A stretch of DNA of 64,000 bases from Roseburia sp. AM59-24XD (GTDB taxonomy: Bacteria; Bacillota; Clostridia; Lachnospirales; Lachnospiraceae), in the NCBI RefSeq assembly GCF_003478445.1, contig NZ_QUET01000002.1, positions 1 to 64,000 on the forward strand, written 5' to 3'. Positions 18,330-28,599 of the stretch are shown here, piece after piece. How positions within the stretch are numbered: position 1 is the first letter of the stretch; each line of letters opens with the position of its first letter. The translations under genes and the position numbers were made by a program. The notes beneath the pieces are model-generated. The model was given only the letters and a program-made list of their open reading frames with translations. It did no database searches and was not told the DNA's origin.

Positions 18330-19723
18330 TTCATCCCTCCCTGCTCTCCGGCGGGCTGTCCGATATAATCCTTATATCCGGCAGTTGTCCGGTATATGGT
18401 GTTTTTGCCGTCTCTGCTTAAATATTCCGGATAGAGAAGCTGGATCAGTTCCATGTCTCCTCCATGAATCTTATTGCACTTGCGCCCGGAGTCCGTCTCG
18501 TCCACACTGTCCACCTGTACCACATACCGTGTCCCATACAGATAATACGGTAGTGCGAGCATTGTGATATAATCAACCACCGCCTCCTTGCGCGTATCCC
18601 TTCCCGTGATCTTCTGCATATAGGTTGATCCCTCAAGATACGGTCTTCTTTTTTCATAAAAAAGCTCCCGCAATTCCACCTCTCTGTCATGTACCACCAG
18701 ATAGGAAAGCTTCGGATATTTCTCTGCGACATGACGGATCACATCCAGATAATGATCCGTGATCCGATAACATTCTTCGCGAAATTCTTCCATCACCTTC
18801 TCCCGGAGCGTTTCCTCCAGATTTTGAAGGATTGCCTCCATGTACTTAAAATAGGACAGATCCGGAAGCGGAATCACAATTTTCCCGTCAAACACCTCTG
18901 CCACACTGAACAGATAACGGATACTGTCATACTCCTGCCTTGTCACTCCTTTTTTACAGTTACGGATCCGGACAGCCTCGATCTTCTCCGGATGCCTTTC
19001 AATAAATTCCTCGATCGTCTCCTTTTCGTCATTTCCGACAAGGCAGCGTCTGTCACAGCTGCAGTCAAAAACCGCCCGCTCCCCATTGTCTGTCGTCATC
19101 TCCAGAAAAACCTCATCCACACCAAACAGGCACGGTCCTCCCACCAGCCCGATCGGCTCCTTCTGCGCTAATGCCTTTCGAAGCTGTTCCAGATGCGACA
19201 CAAAAAGAGGAATCTCCCGGATGTCTCCGGTCTTTATCTTTGCAAGCTGCGGAAACATTTTCTGCAGATCATAAAACCAGCTGAAATAGACCGTATTTTT
19301 GTACATCATTGTCCGGATCTCTCTGTAATCATAGCCGTAAATGCCGCAAAGCTCTTCCTCCTTTCCCCGCCGGATTTCCCTTTTTTGTTTCTGCAGACGT
19401 TTTCGTTTCTGTTTGAACAGTGCCATTTCTTCCTGTGTAAAGCCTTCTCCCGCTTCGTTTTTCTTTCGCTTAAGCCATCTGCCAAGCTGCTCGGATATAC
19501 GGTTGATACGTATATATTCCGGATCGTTTTCCAGCGCATTCTTCAGCCTGCTTTTGTATTCCAGAAGCTCTGCAAACTGCTCGGCACTGTCCTCTCCGTT
19601 TTTTTCCTGAAGAAAATTTCCTATCGTGATCGGATAATCAAGCACCTTTCCGGGCATTTCCCGGTAGACGCTTTGTTCCGGTTCCATTCTGTCACATAGT
19701 ATACTCCGGATGTCTGTCAGCAT
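18326..19723 (-). CDS. Cytoplasmic protein of unknown function in the peptide-export operon
   Basis: I do not recognise this 465-aa protein. It has no signal peptide or membrane segment. Residues about 50-130 are very basic and probably coiled coil (FTQEEMALFKQKRKRLQKQK). A middle part has GLVGGPCLFGVDEVFLEM, then a cysteine pair region FDCSCDRRCLVG, which could bind a metal. Later parts include SYLVVHDREVELRELFYEKRRPYL and LPYYLYGTRYVVQVD. The frame is open to 19837, but the ATG at 19723 has AGGAAAAG upstream and lies after an intergenic hairpin, so I prefer it. Its stop overlaps the next gene's start by four bases. A maturation or chaperone role for the exported peptide or giant protein is only a guess. 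Confidence 0.7.
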   Translation of the reverse strand: MLTDIRSILCDRMEPEQSVYREMPGKVLDYPITIGNFLQEKNGEDSAEQFAELLEYKSRLKNALENDPEYIRINRISEQLGRWLKRKKNEAGEGFTQEEMALFKQKRKRLQKQKREIRRGKEEELCGIYGYDYREIRTMMYKNTVYFSWFYDLQKMFPQLAKIKTGDIREIPLFVSHLEQLRKALAQKEPIGLVGGPCLFGVDEVFLEMTTDNGERAVFDCSCDRRCLVGNDEKETIEEFIERHPEKIEAVRIRNCKKGVTRQEYDSIRYLFSVAEVFDGKIVIPLPDLSYFKYMEAILQNLEETLREKVMEEFREECYRITDHYLDVIRHVAEKYPKLSYLVVHDREVELRELFYEKRRPYLEGSTYMQKITGRDTRKEAVVDYITMLALPYYLYGTRYVVQVDSVDETDSGRKCNKIHGGDMELIQLLYPEYLSRDGKNTIYRTTAGYKDYIGQPAGEQGGMK

Positions 19724-19749
19724 TTTCTTTTCCTGCCTTTCTAAGCAAA

Positions 19750-19775
19750 CAGCCCGGCATAAAATTACCGGGCTG
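19750..19775 (-). terminator. Intergenic hairpin, possible attenuator
   Basis: CAGCCCGG and CCGGGCTG form a perfect eight-base stem with a ten-base loop, followed on the minus strand by TTTGCTT. It lies between the giant-protein stop (19862) and the preferred start of the 465-aa protein (19723). It could lower transcription of the export genes relative to the peptide and giant protein. Confidence 0.5.
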
Positions 19776-19861
19776 CCTGGCAGCAAACCTGAAATCGGTA
19801 TACTGCTTTCCTTGTTTTTAACCTTAACAAATGTCATGGATCACTGCATTTGACCCCTGCA

Positions 19862-21640
19862 TTATTTTTTGACTTTAACAACGGTTTTGCCGGAGTATCC
19901 CTTCTTCGTCACCGTCACTCTTACCGCCTGTTTCTTTTTCAGCTTTTTCTTCAGGCGGATCACCACTTTGCCCTTTTTGTTCGTCTGATATACCGGATAC
20001 TTCCGAATCAATCCCTTTTTCTTACCTTTTCCGGCTGTCTTTTTGTTCCGGTAAACGGTCACAGAGACCTTCGCCTTTGACAGCGTCTGAACGGTTATCT
20101 TATTCCCCTTTTTGTTGATCGTCACCTTTGCCGTCGTCTTTTTCACGGTCGGCTGTACGCCTGCGTCTGACGGTTCCGGCGATGCGGAAACTGATGGCGT
20201 ACCGGATGGTGCTGCGGTCGGCTGCGAGCCGGCCGGTGCGGTACTTGACGGTGTATCTGTCGGCACCGGTGTCACGGTCGGTGTCGGCGTCGGCTTTACT
20301 TCTGCCTTTTTGACCGTTACCTTGATCGTATTTCTGGTGATCAGAGACTCCGGCACACGGTACATTTCCCGGTTCTGTCTAAACCAGCCGGTTCCGTCGG
20401 TCTGGCTTAACGAGCCAAAGCTGCCATCGTATTCCTCCTCAATATTTCCGTTTGCGGCAAATGGATCTGCCTGCTGCAGCTCGCCGCCCGGATAAGTGAC
20501 TGCGGTAATTTCCGTCTCGCCCTCCTTGAGCGGGATCAGCACACCGTTGTCATTGACATAAGCCACGCTTTCATCCGAAGAAGTCCATTTTGTATTCAGG
20601 ATCGACTTTGGATCAAGCCCCTGTTTCTGAAGCTCGGCTGCCTCACTGCTATCATCCTTCCAGTCAAAGACCGGCTCAAGCTTAAGCACCTGATCCTCGG
20701 AAACCTTCAGCGTATCCTTTACCGGCTGCAGCGTCTGTGCCGCATCCATGATATCCGGAATACCCTGATCCTGAGCTGCTTCATTGCTAAGCTCACACTG
20801 TCCGATCCGGATACCGCTCAACGCATCCACTGCCTTTCCTTCCCATGCGGACACTTCTCTTGTCACATTAAACGGCTGTGAGATATCGCCATATTCCGCC
20901 GTCAGCGTCAGTGCATCGGACTTGCTTCCGTCCTCTGCGGTTGTAACTTCGCCGAACTTCGAATTGCTGATATCAACCGTCATGGTCAGATCGCAGCTCT
21001 CTCCATATGCTGCCTTAACCATCTTTTCCTGTGCCAAAACTTCTTCCTTATCCTTCACCTTTACCGTTCCTTCAAAATCCTGATTTCCCGTATTGACAAC
21101 ATGCAGCTTCACCGATGCTGTTTTTGCATCAACAAGCTCTGCACTGACCACGGAAATACTCAGCTCCGGCTGTTCATGAAGCACCTTCTCCACGGTAGTG
21201 ATCTCATCCCCCTGCTTCAACTCGATCACAAGCTTTGTTCCTTCTATCTGTCCCATATTCAGGACACCATCATACTGCAGTGTTACCGTATTTCCTCCGA
21301 GAAGCACTCCCTTTCCGCCATCCTCTGTGACGGTTCCAAGAGACGTCCATTCCACCTCGTCGGTCACGACTTCATTGTCCCCCCGGATATACATCCGATA
21401 CTCCGCATTTTCGATCGGTTTTAAGCCATCGTTGGTGACATTCATCCGGAAGGAAATGTCCTCTCCCAGCGCATAAAGCTCCTTCTCCGTCTGAATGCCA
21501 TCATTCTGTAATTCACTTCCGATCACAAAAGTCTGCGCATACATCTGCATATTGCTTTCATCCATTTCGAAGACATTGTTGTCATCGAGTTTCTGTTTTC
21601 CTTTGATAAAGAAGGCGCGAATATTTCCGTCCTCATCCAC
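19862..21640 (-). CDS. Giant secreted surface protein, C-terminal third (third frame)
   Basis: This frame continues the giant protein after a one-base shift near 21735-21738. Upstream of its first Met, the same frame reads TIRACDGYGWSEPVQL, which joins the second fragment. It holds two CARDB-like beta-sandwich regions (TEKELYALGEDISFRMNVTNDG; LSISVVSAELVDAKTASVKLHVVNTG). A BIG2-like Ig domain follows (SSDESVAYVNDNGVLIPLKEGETEITAVTY), then a Pro/Thr/Ser linker (PTPTPTVTPVPTDTPS...). The C-terminal domain of about 85 residues is rich in Lys (KGKVVIRLKKKLKKKQAVRVTVTKKG). There is no LPXTG or membrane anchor; the basic end may hold the protein to wall polymers. Confidence 0.75.
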   Translation of the reverse strand: MDEDGNIRAFFIKGKQKLDDNNVFEMDESNMQMYAQTFVIGSELQNDGIQTEKELYALGEDISFRMNVTNDGLKPIENAEYRMYIRGDNEVVTDEVEWTSLGTVTEDGGKGVLLGGNTVTLQYDGVLNMGQIEGTKLVIELKQGDEITTVEKVLHEQPELSISVVSAELVDAKTASVKLHVVNTGNQDFEGTVKVKDKEEVLAQEKMVKAAYGESCDLTMTVDISNSKFGEVTTAEDGSKSDALTLTAEYGDISQPFNVTREVSAWEGKAVDALSGIRIGQCELSNEAAQDQGIPDIMDAAQTLQPVKDTLKVSEDQVLKLEPVFDWKDDSSEAAELQKQGLDPKSILNTKWTSSDESVAYVNDNGVLIPLKEGETEITAVTYPGGELQQADPFAANGNIEEEYDGSFGSLSQTDGTGWFRQNREMYRVPESLITRNTIKVTVKKAEVKPTPTPTVTPVPTDTPSSTAPAGSQPTAAPSGTPSVSASPEPSDAGVQPTVKKTTAKVTINKKGNKITVQTLSKAKVSVTVYRNKKTAGKGKKKGLIRKYPVYQTNKKGKVVIRLKKKLKKKQAVRVTVTKKGYSGKTVVKVKK

Positions 21641-23133
21641 CCGGAAGGAAAGATCCTCGTAGTTGTCTCCCTGTCCATCGGTAAGCTGAACCGGTTCTGA
21701 CCATCCATAGCCGTCACAGGCACGGATCGTTTTATCTTTGCCGGATCTCCTGCCGAAACGACACCGGTCTGACCGTTCAGATCCTCCTGCTTTTTGTAGT
21801 CGAACGTGAACACATCGCCCGCAGAAAGGGTCGAACCGTCCTCCAGTGTTGTGTCCTTCAATGCCGTGAAGCTTACCGGATACGTTGTTTTATCCTTACC
21901 TGTCGCAAACCGGTACGTTTTCGTATCATCGTCCTCAAATGTGTATGCGGTAGAAACAGATTCCAGCTCCGGTTCACAATATGCTCCGTAAAGCTGTGTC
22001 TCGCGCACAACATTTTCGGCTCCCGACTTATCTTCATCCTTCTGGCTCGTTCCGAGTGCACTCCAGATCACATACATGCTATTGTCGTTTGCCTGCACAT
22101 CGTATTCACTGATCTTGTTCTCCGCAACACTGCCATCCTCGCTGACCTCCTGCTGATGACGGATTGCTGTGACAACCGGATCATTTTCGTATTTGTTGAT
22201 GATATACATCGGTCTTGTACTGCCATCCGGCATGGAGACCTGTGTTTCCTTCAGATAACTGCTGTCGCTGTTTAAGGACGATACAATATCGCTGACATTC
22301 AGATACTGAATATCTCCGTCATGCAGCCAGTACAGATAGGTCATGCCCTTGCAGCGCACAAACTTCGGTCTGGAATCTCCGACAGAATCGCCCGTGATCT
22401 GGATCGGATGATGGAACTCATCCTGCCTGAAGTTGTATATCTGCAGGTACAGTCTCTGATCGTCACTCGTCTCCAGATTGGCATCCGCATCGGTCGTGTA
22501 CGCATAAAGAGACAGGCCGTTGTAGGAAATGCTGTCGGAATCTACGACACGCGGATCTATCATCTCATCTACGATCACGTCTGAGGTCTTCTTTGTCTCT
22601 GTGATCGTACGCGTAACCGTTTCTCCGTTTTCATCCTCGATCTCAACGGTTTCACCCGGTACCTCAGTCTCCGTTTCCTCGATCCTTGCCGGTACACCGA
22701 GATCTAACAGTCTCTGACCATATAACTCAGGATCCTCCGGATCTGCAGAATCCCATTCCAGTGCTCCGTTTTTCAATGTTGCCATACGACATGCGATCGC
22801 ATTGTAGCCATTGATGATATCACCGTAGGTTGTCACCTCGGAATCACTGTCGGCATCCTCATCCACGATCACATCGCCATTGTTGCCATGCTCGTAGCTT
22901 TGCTCATCGTAATCAATCTTCGTATAGTAAACAACCAGCCTCTGTGATTCTTCATCAAAGGCGATCATCGGATCCATATCTGCCATCACTTCATCCTGTG
23001 TTGTCTTTGTGATCGCAAATTCGTCTGTCATCGTATTATCATTAACATCAAACAATACACCACTGATATCAAGCTGCGACAGAACATCCTTTGTGCCGTC
23101 TGATTGGTAAATTCCCTTGCGGCATCGGACCAT
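21523..23133 (-). CDS. Giant secreted surface protein, middle part (second frame)
   Basis: Homology-bearing sequence starts at about SDGTKDVLSQLDISGVLFDVNDN; the first ten residues are out of frame. It continues a BNR/propeller-like series begun at the end of the first fragment (MDPMIAFDEESQRLVVYYTKID; YLYWLHDGDIQYLNVSDI; NSMYVIWSALGTSQ). It ends around GVVSAGDPAKIK before passing to the third frame, and its last 60 residues are out of frame. The acidic composition (many Asp and Glu) suggests calcium-dependent folding outside the cell. Confidence 0.72.
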   Translation of the reverse strand: MVRCRKGIYQSDGTKDVLSQLDISGVLFDVNDNTMTDEFAITKTTQDEVMADMDPMIAFDEESQRLVVYYTKIDYDEQSYEHGNNGDVIVDEDADSDSEVTTYGDIINGYNAIACRMATLKNGALEWDSADPEDPELYGQRLLDLGVPARIEETETEVPGETVEIEDENGETVTRTITETKKTSDVIVDEMIDPRVVDSDSISYNGLSLYAYTTDADANLETSDDQRLYLQIYNFRQDEFHHPIQITGDSVGDSRPKFVRCKGMTYLYWLHDGDIQYLNVSDIVSSLNSDSSYLKETQVSMPDGSTRPMYIINKYENDPVVTAIRHQQEVSEDGSVAENKISEYDVQANDNSMYVIWSALGTSQKDEDKSGAENVVRETQLYGAYCEPELESVSTAYTFEDDDTKTYRFATGKDKTTYPVSFTALKDTTLEDGSTLSAGDVFTFDYKKQEDLNGQTGVVSAGDPAKIKRSVPVTAMDGQNRFSLPMDRETTTRIFPSGWMRTEIFAPSLSKENRNSMTTMSSKWMKAICRCMRRLL

Positions 23134-26100
23134 GTGATCAGCACCTTGTCATCTGTCAGACGATAAAGAGCCGGTGCCTCATCCCAGGTTCCGTCATCGC
23201 TTACGCTGACCGGTCTGGACCATGTTGTGCCGCCATCTTTCGTGATCGTGTAGAACAGCTCGGCACGGTTGATCATGTCACGCTCTCCGCTGTCGCTGAT
23301 AAATACCGTGAGCTGCTTGCCATTGCCAAGATCCAACATCTTTGTCTGCTGATCCGGATAAGCTCCCTCCATCAGCAGAACCTCTTTGCCGGCATCCACT
23401 GACCGCTTCTTTAGCTTCACCGGCTGCCACTTGCTTCGGTTATTCAGATAATCTCTCGCAAATTCTTCCGAATTGGAGACATCGTCAATATCTTCATAGA
23501 GATAATTCTCCTCGAAGTCATTTAACATCTTTGCCACGCTGACTGCACCATACTGGAACAGATTCATCTGCTCACCCTTGTAAAGCGTCCATTTCTTTTT
23601 GATAAATAAAATTTTCAGCTTCAGTGCCGCGCTCAGTGTAACATTTCCATATCCGGAGGAGGATTCGTTCTGTCCCATAATTGGTACAGTGAATCCGAAA
23701 TCAAAATCGGCTGTTCCGGATACGACAACACTTGCCACCTTGCCAAGACCAACACCCGCGCCCACGGTAATGGTCGGTGCCAGCATGAATTTGGTGTACA
23801 GCGAGAAGTTATCCTTATTCAGGCTTAATGCACCCTTCTCGTTGCCGGCCTTTGTCACATTGAATACATCATCGTACATTCTGCCGTTTGAGGATTCTGC
23901 GGCAAATGCTGCCACCGCCTTTCCTCCTACCTCAAGCTCTGCAAGGATCTCCACTCCGATCGGCGTCATGTAGCTGACCGTATACTGGAAATCTGCATCT
24001 GCCGCGGCGATCAGTGCCAGCGAATTAAAATAATACTGACCATCCGGCTTGCCCTGACCGGTAATTCCACTTTCTACCGTCAGGATCACCGCAACGCTGA
24101 AATTGTAATGGAAGGAACTGCTTCCCATTGTACTGCTTGCCGGAGCGGCACTTTCCTGCGCCTTCTCCGCCGCCTTCTTGCTCTCATTCAGATCCTTCTT
24201 CGGTGCCGGTGTGCTTGTTGCCTTCTCATCGTCACCGTCGTCATCATCCTCGCTGTCATCACTGCCCATCAGACCCTCCATATACTGCTTGATATTGTCT
24301 CTTCCGGACAGTGCCTCCCCCTTATTCTCCGCACGATATTCCAACTGCTGTTTCTTAAGCTCCTCCATGACCTTGCTGTTATAACCAAAGGCAACCTGGA
24401 TCGTGTTGATCTGCGCATTTGTTTTCTTATCATTGTAATGCGTCTTGTTGCCCATAGACTCGACATCATAATCAAGAGGAAGATCAAACTTTGTGCTGAC
24501 ACTTCCGATCAGCTTGAGCACCTTGGTAAAAGGTGTCTTAAAGCTTGCTGCAATGCCGATCGCCGTCAGTTTATTCTGGAAGGTCATACCTACATCCACT
24601 GCAGGATATACATGGTCAATCTCCTTGCCATCCTTCTTATCCGTAAAGATTCCCTGAATGGTCATCTGATCGCCGCCCTTGACGCCTGCCTTTAAGGTAT
24701 TTAAGGTCAACTCAAACGGCTGATCTGCCGATTGACGCGTTAAGGTCTTCGAATAAATCTCACGGTCGTCGCGAAGAATCTTCACCACAGCCTTATTTGC
24801 CTTAACACCAACGCTGGAGCTAAAGCCAAAGGTAAATGTCGTGTCATCGTTGACAACATCTAAGATGCTGTCGCTTCCGTTGGAACGGATCCCTGTGTCT
24901 GTTCCGCCGATTTTCACTGAGAAATTGGTCGGGAACATATACTTGGAAACATCGATCGTCTCCTCTTTATAGCCGGTTCCCTGTACGGCACCGACAAAGC
25001 TGATCGCACCCATGCGGACGTCCGCCATATAGGTTTTACCCTTTTCATAGTTGCCTTCTGCGATATAGTAGCCTTCGCTGTCTCCGGTCACAGCATCCTG
25101 ACCGGCAAAGGTCACGGTCGCATCAGTCAGCGGTTTCTCGATCGAAACATCCGGATCCAGCACCGTGGATGATTTCTGCGTCAGCTTCATCAGCACGGTA
25201 TTTTCATTGCCGGTCGATGTGTCGCGTCGCACAAAATCATAATAAACCTTGCTGTTTGCATAAATGCTCGGACTGTATTTGAATACATTTCCATAGAAAA
25301 TGCTGACGCTTCCCGCAAGATCCCCGGAAAATCCAAGCTCTTCGAGACGTTTCTTCGCACTTTTCACATTTTCATCGGAAAGATTTCCATCGTTGTCGGT
25401 ATCTGCGGAATAATCTCCCCATCTGCCGATAAACAGCGGAGAAATCATGGCATTCATGGTGTAATCCGTAAATGGATTCGCATTTTTGAAGGTCAGTCCG
25501 GTGTTTAAATTGCCAAAGGTGTTTCCACTGCTGTCCTTCATCATGCCCTTGTCGTCAGACACGGACACATAGCCGCCGGAGTTTCCGAGAAAATCAATCT
25601 CTGTTTCCTGCGAGGTCAGATTTAATCCATTCACCTTGCGGTTTCCGCTGATTGTAATGGTTGCCCCGGTTCCGTCCACCCAGCCAAGCTTCTTCCATGT
25701 TCCGCTCATGGAGAAACGGTATTTTCCGTTTACAACCGTCGGTGTCAGTTTATATGGTGCGCCCGTAACCAACGCACCGCTGTCATCATACACACACAGA
25801 CTTGCGCTGACCGGTTTGCCGAACATCTGCGCCTGATCGCCCTTGCCGTTTTTGTATTTTGGATTAGCAAGATATTCAAAGGAAATGGATACCTGTGCAT
25901 CCGTACCACTCTGATACAGCTTCTCCATCGCCGTCTGCATTGCTTCCACATCAGAAGCCTTTGAACAGTTATACGTCTTTCCGGCGATCACATATTTCAG
26001 ATTTGTGTAGGTGTTGCGGTACGTGTTCGGATCCGCCTCCACCTGCAGCTTCGTATCGCTGTAGTCAAGCTTGACGATATTGTATGGCATCTGCAGCGAG

Positions 26101-28562
26101 ATATTGGCAACATTTCCCGCCGAATTGCTGTTATCAAGCGTCAGACAGGTGCCTGCCGCTGCTGCCGCAAAGGACTTCCTGCCCCACCTGTAGTCATTCT
26201 CATTTCTTGTGGTATAAACAGAGAACGCCGGGTTGTACGCGGCAACATTTCCGGAGCCGGTCAGCCCCTTCACCGTATCACCCACCTTGAGCGTAAACTC
26301 TTTCCCCTTCGCATCAAAGCCCTTGAGCATTCCTCTGTTGACATTGGCGTTCTCCAGCTTTAATTTCGCTGTCTTCTGGGACAATACCGGTCTGAAATAG
26401 ATCGTATCTGCCTTATAAAGGTCAAATTTACTAAAGAAACCGGCATTTAATACAACATTTAAATTGCTTCCGTCTGTGATTCTCTGCCATTCCCTGTTGT
26501 CTGTTGATGCCTCAATTCCCTTCAGCTCCAGTACCTGCTCGTTGAATTTCTCGAGCTTAAAACGGATCACATCGGAGCGGTAAACGCTGCCATAGCTCGT
26601 TTGATTGATCCCGTTTTTGCTGTTCTGTACATTCGAGGAAACAGAATCGATCTTTAAAGTAGGAGTAATATCCGTTTTCTTTTTTAAGGTCAGTTCTCCC
26701 TTTCCATTTCTGTCATACCCGACCTGATATTGCTGCGTATAAAATTTATCATGGGATGCCTGACAGGAGGCCGTGTATTTTTTCAGATATAAACGCATCC
26801 AGCCTACATAACCATTGGTATGATTGCCTTCCTTTGCCCAGCTCTGAACCTTCACCTTGTTCTTCCACTGGTTATTGTTGTCAAAGGACTTCTTGCAGAC
26901 CGCCCATTTTGTGTCTGCTTTATAGCTCCACTTCTGATCATTTCCAAAATACATATTGACGCCGTATTCTTTTTCTGAATGATGATGCGTCTTCTTAAAG
27001 ATCCACCAGCCGGAGGTCGTGGTCCACTGTCTGCCGTTACCGGAATTGTAGTAGCCAAACTCCGCTGCCGAAGCACCGTACAACTTCACACTGTCCTTTG
27101 TGGTGATCCATCGGTCACCGCCCCAGTATTGGAACCGTGTCTCATTATTCTCACGCCAGATATTACCACCGCTGTAGTCCATATCCTGCGCCGGAACAGC
27201 CCACTGACCATTTGCCGGCTTCCAGCCGTTCGGACTGATCTTCTCCGGACCGGTCTGCGCTGCCGTCGCTGTTTTCAGTGCTGCCTTTTTCTTCGATGTG
27301 GCTGCCGGGATCACAACCTGGCAGGCATCCTTCATATAGCTGCTTCCGTCACGGCTTAACAGAACATAAAAGTCGCGGCTTGCCTTGCGGTACTCATTTG
27401 ATAATACATCAATGGATACCTTCTTCTCCGTCTCACCGGCATAGAAATCGACCTTTTTCAGACCGGCTTTATAGTCAGCCCCCTGATTGGCACTTCCCTC
27501 GCCGGTTCCGATATAAACGGAATCAAAGAAATTAATTCCTGCCGTTCTGCGGACCGTGACAACTGCTTTGTCCGCGGAGGCATTCACCTTATCCTTTGCA
27601 AAGGTATACTTAGACGTCTCACTGCCATCGTTATCCTTGATATTGACATAGGCATTGTAGGATTCACCGACCGGTGCACTGCCCTCGACCGGAAGAAGTG
27701 CACAGACAAGCTGCTCCTCTGCCTCGGAAATCTTGTCATCCTTCGGCACCAGATAGAGGTATTTGACATACTCTCCGTCCTTGAAGTTTAACACCTGCTC
27801 ACTTCCGGAAACATTGTCCATAAAGACTTCAAAATTGTCTCTTACCTCGTCTGCCTTCTCGGAGTTATCGGCGATCTTCCAGTTTGGACGATCCGATTTC
27901 TGTCCGGTCTGCGCGTCGCGGCGTGCCTTTAAGGATGTTTTCGCTGTCTGTGGTTTGCTATCTGCCTTTGCGGCATACGGCGTCACCGTCACATCCGGAT
28001 ACTGATCCAGCGGATTCCCGGTTGCAACAGCCTTCTTCTCCTGACCGCCGGCATAATCTGCTGCCGCAGCCTCCACCACACTGCTGCCGTCCGGCGCCTC
28101 GGTGCTTTCTGCGGTATCGTCTTTGCTCAGATCCACCTTCTTTTCCATTGCCGTCTGAATCAGCGGAAATGCATCCTTCCCCTTCTTCATGGCACGGAAA
28201 CGATTCTTTCCCACATAGATCTTATAGTCCTCACCATAAGAGCTTGTGATATCAATCGCTTTAAACTTTACCTGTGCACTCCCCTCGGTTCCACCCTGAC
28301 GGATCACGGCAATCTCAAGCGCCTTGTCACTCTCCTTCACCTCCATCTGGGTTCCCAGAAAGTTAAACAGTCCGTTCGGATATTCCTGTACCATCTGCTT
28401 TCCGTCCCGGATCGCTTCCCTTAAGCCGGCTTCCTGCGCCTTTGCCTTCTGCTGATAGGATGCTGCCGCGGCCGAGACCTCCGAAACATTTCCCGTTGCG
28501 AGCATCGCCGCCACTAAGAGCAGCGATATTCCTCTTCGGTAATAACTTTTCCATTTTTTCAT
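23028..28562 (-). CDS. Giant secreted surface protein, N-terminal part (first frame)
   Basis: The preferred start is the ATG at 28562, with GAGGG five bases upstream; an ATG at 28574 overlaps that site. A signal peptide (MKKWKSYYRRGISLLLVAAM... SAAAA) opens the protein. Two Calx-beta-like regions follow at about 250-420 (DNFEVFMDNVSGSEQVLNF; TVRRTAGINFFDSVYIGTG). Further on are long beta-rich regions, a single dockerin-like calcium loop (DTDNDGNLSDENVKSAKKRL), an acidic low-complexity segment (GSDDSEDDDDGDDEKATSTP), and a BNR-type blade (FYTITKDGGTTWSRPVSV). It breaks near 23100, where one added G after CAG restores FTNQ-DGTKDVLS in the next frame. Joined, the three fragments make about 2,900 aa. 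The gene begins 37 bp after the double-glycine peptide gene, so the two are surely cotranscribed. I cannot assign an activity; adhesion or polymer binding fits the domain types. Confidence 0.78.
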   Translation of the reverse strand: MKKWKSYYRRGISLLLVAAMLATGNVSEVSAAAASYQQKAKAQEAGLREAIRDGKQMVQEYPNGLFNFLGTQMEVKESDKALEIAVIRQGGTEGSAQVKFKAIDITSSYGEDYKIYVGKNRFRAMKKGKDAFPLIQTAMEKKVDLSKDDTAESTEAPDGSSVVEAAAADYAGGQEKKAVATGNPLDQYPDVTVTPYAAKADSKPQTAKTSLKARRDAQTGQKSDRPNWKIADNSEKADEVRDNFEVFMDNVSGSEQVLNFKDGEYVKYLYLVPKDDKISEAEEQLVCALLPVEGSAPVGESYNAYVNIKDNDGSETSKYTFAKDKVNASADKAVVTVRRTAGINFFDSVYIGTGEGSANQGADYKAGLKKVDFYAGETEKKVSIDVLSNEYRKASRDFYVLLSRDGSSYMKDACQVVIPAATSKKKAALKTATAAQTGPEKISPNGWKPANGQWAVPAQDMDYSGGNIWRENNETRFQYWGGDRWITTKDSVKLYGASAAEFGYYNSGNGRQWTTTSGWWIFKKTHHHSEKEYGVNMYFGNDQKWSYKADTKWAVCKKSFDNNNQWKNKVKVQSWAKEGNHTNGYVGWMRLYLKKYTASCQASHDKFYTQQYQVGYDRNGKGELTLKKKTDITPTLKIDSVSSNVQNSKNGINQTSYGSVYRSDVIRFKLEKFNEQVLELKGIEASTDNREWQRITDGSNLNVVLNAGFFSKFDLYKADTIYFRPVLSQKTAKLKLENANVNRGMLKGFDAKGKEFTLKVGDTVKGLTGSGNVAAYNPAFSVYTTRNENDYRWGRKSFAAAAAGTCLTLDNSNSAGNVANISLQMPYNIVKLDYSDTKLQVEADPNTYRNTYTNLKYVIAGKTYNCSKASDVEAMQTAMEKLYQSGTDAQVSISFEYLANPKYKNGKGDQAQMFGKPVSASLCVYDDSGALVTGAPYKLTPTVVNGKYRFSMSGTWKKLGWVDGTGATITISGNRKVNGLNLTSQETEIDFLGNSGGYVSVSDDKGMMKDSSGNTFGNLNTGLTFKNANPFTDYTMNAMISPLFIGRWGDYSADTDNDGNLSDENVKSAKKRLEELGFSGDLAGSVSIFYGNVFKYSPSIYANSKVYYDFVRRDTSTGNENTVLMKLTQKSSTVLDPDVSIEKPLTDATVTFAGQDAVTGDSEGYYIAEGNYEKGKTYMADVRMGAISFVGAVQGTGYKEETIDVSKYMFPTNFSVKIGGTDTGIRSNGSDSILDVVNDDTTFTFGFSSSVGVKANKAVVKILRDDREIYSKTLTRQSADQPFELTLNTLKAGVKGGDQMTIQGIFTDKKDGKEIDHVYPAVDVGMTFQNKLTAIGIAASFKTPFTKVLKLIGSVSTKFDLPLDYDVESMGNKTHYNDKKTNAQINTIQVAFGYNSKVMEELKKQQLEYRAENKGEALSGRDNIKQYMEGLMGSDDSEDDDDGDDEKATSTPAPKKDLNESKKAAEKAQESAAPASSTMGSSSFHYNFSVAVILTVESGITGQGKPDGQYYFNSLALIAAADADFQYTVSYMTPIGVEILAELEVGGKAVAAFAAESSNGRMYDDVFNVTKAGNEKGALSLNKDNFSLYTKFMLAPTITVGAGVGLGKVASVVVSGTADFDFGFTVPIMGQNESSSGYGNVTLSAALKLKILFIKKKWTLYKGEQMNLFQYGAVSVAKMLNDFEENYLYEDIDDVSNSEEFARDYLNNRSKWQPVKLKKRSVDAGKEVLLMEGAYPDQQTKMLDLGNGKQLTVFISDSGERDMINRAELFYTITKDGGTTWSRPVSVSDDGTWDEAPALYRLTDDKVLITWSDAAREFTNQTAQRMFCRSLISVVYCLMLMIIR

Positions 28563-28599
28563 ACAATCCCTCATTTCGTTTTGCGGATTTTACTGTGAC

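Noticed and set aside
24108..24695. 195-aa open frame antisense to the giant protein gene
   Set aside because: It is a shadow of a real, codon-biased gene on the other strand, with no ribosome site and no family resemblance.
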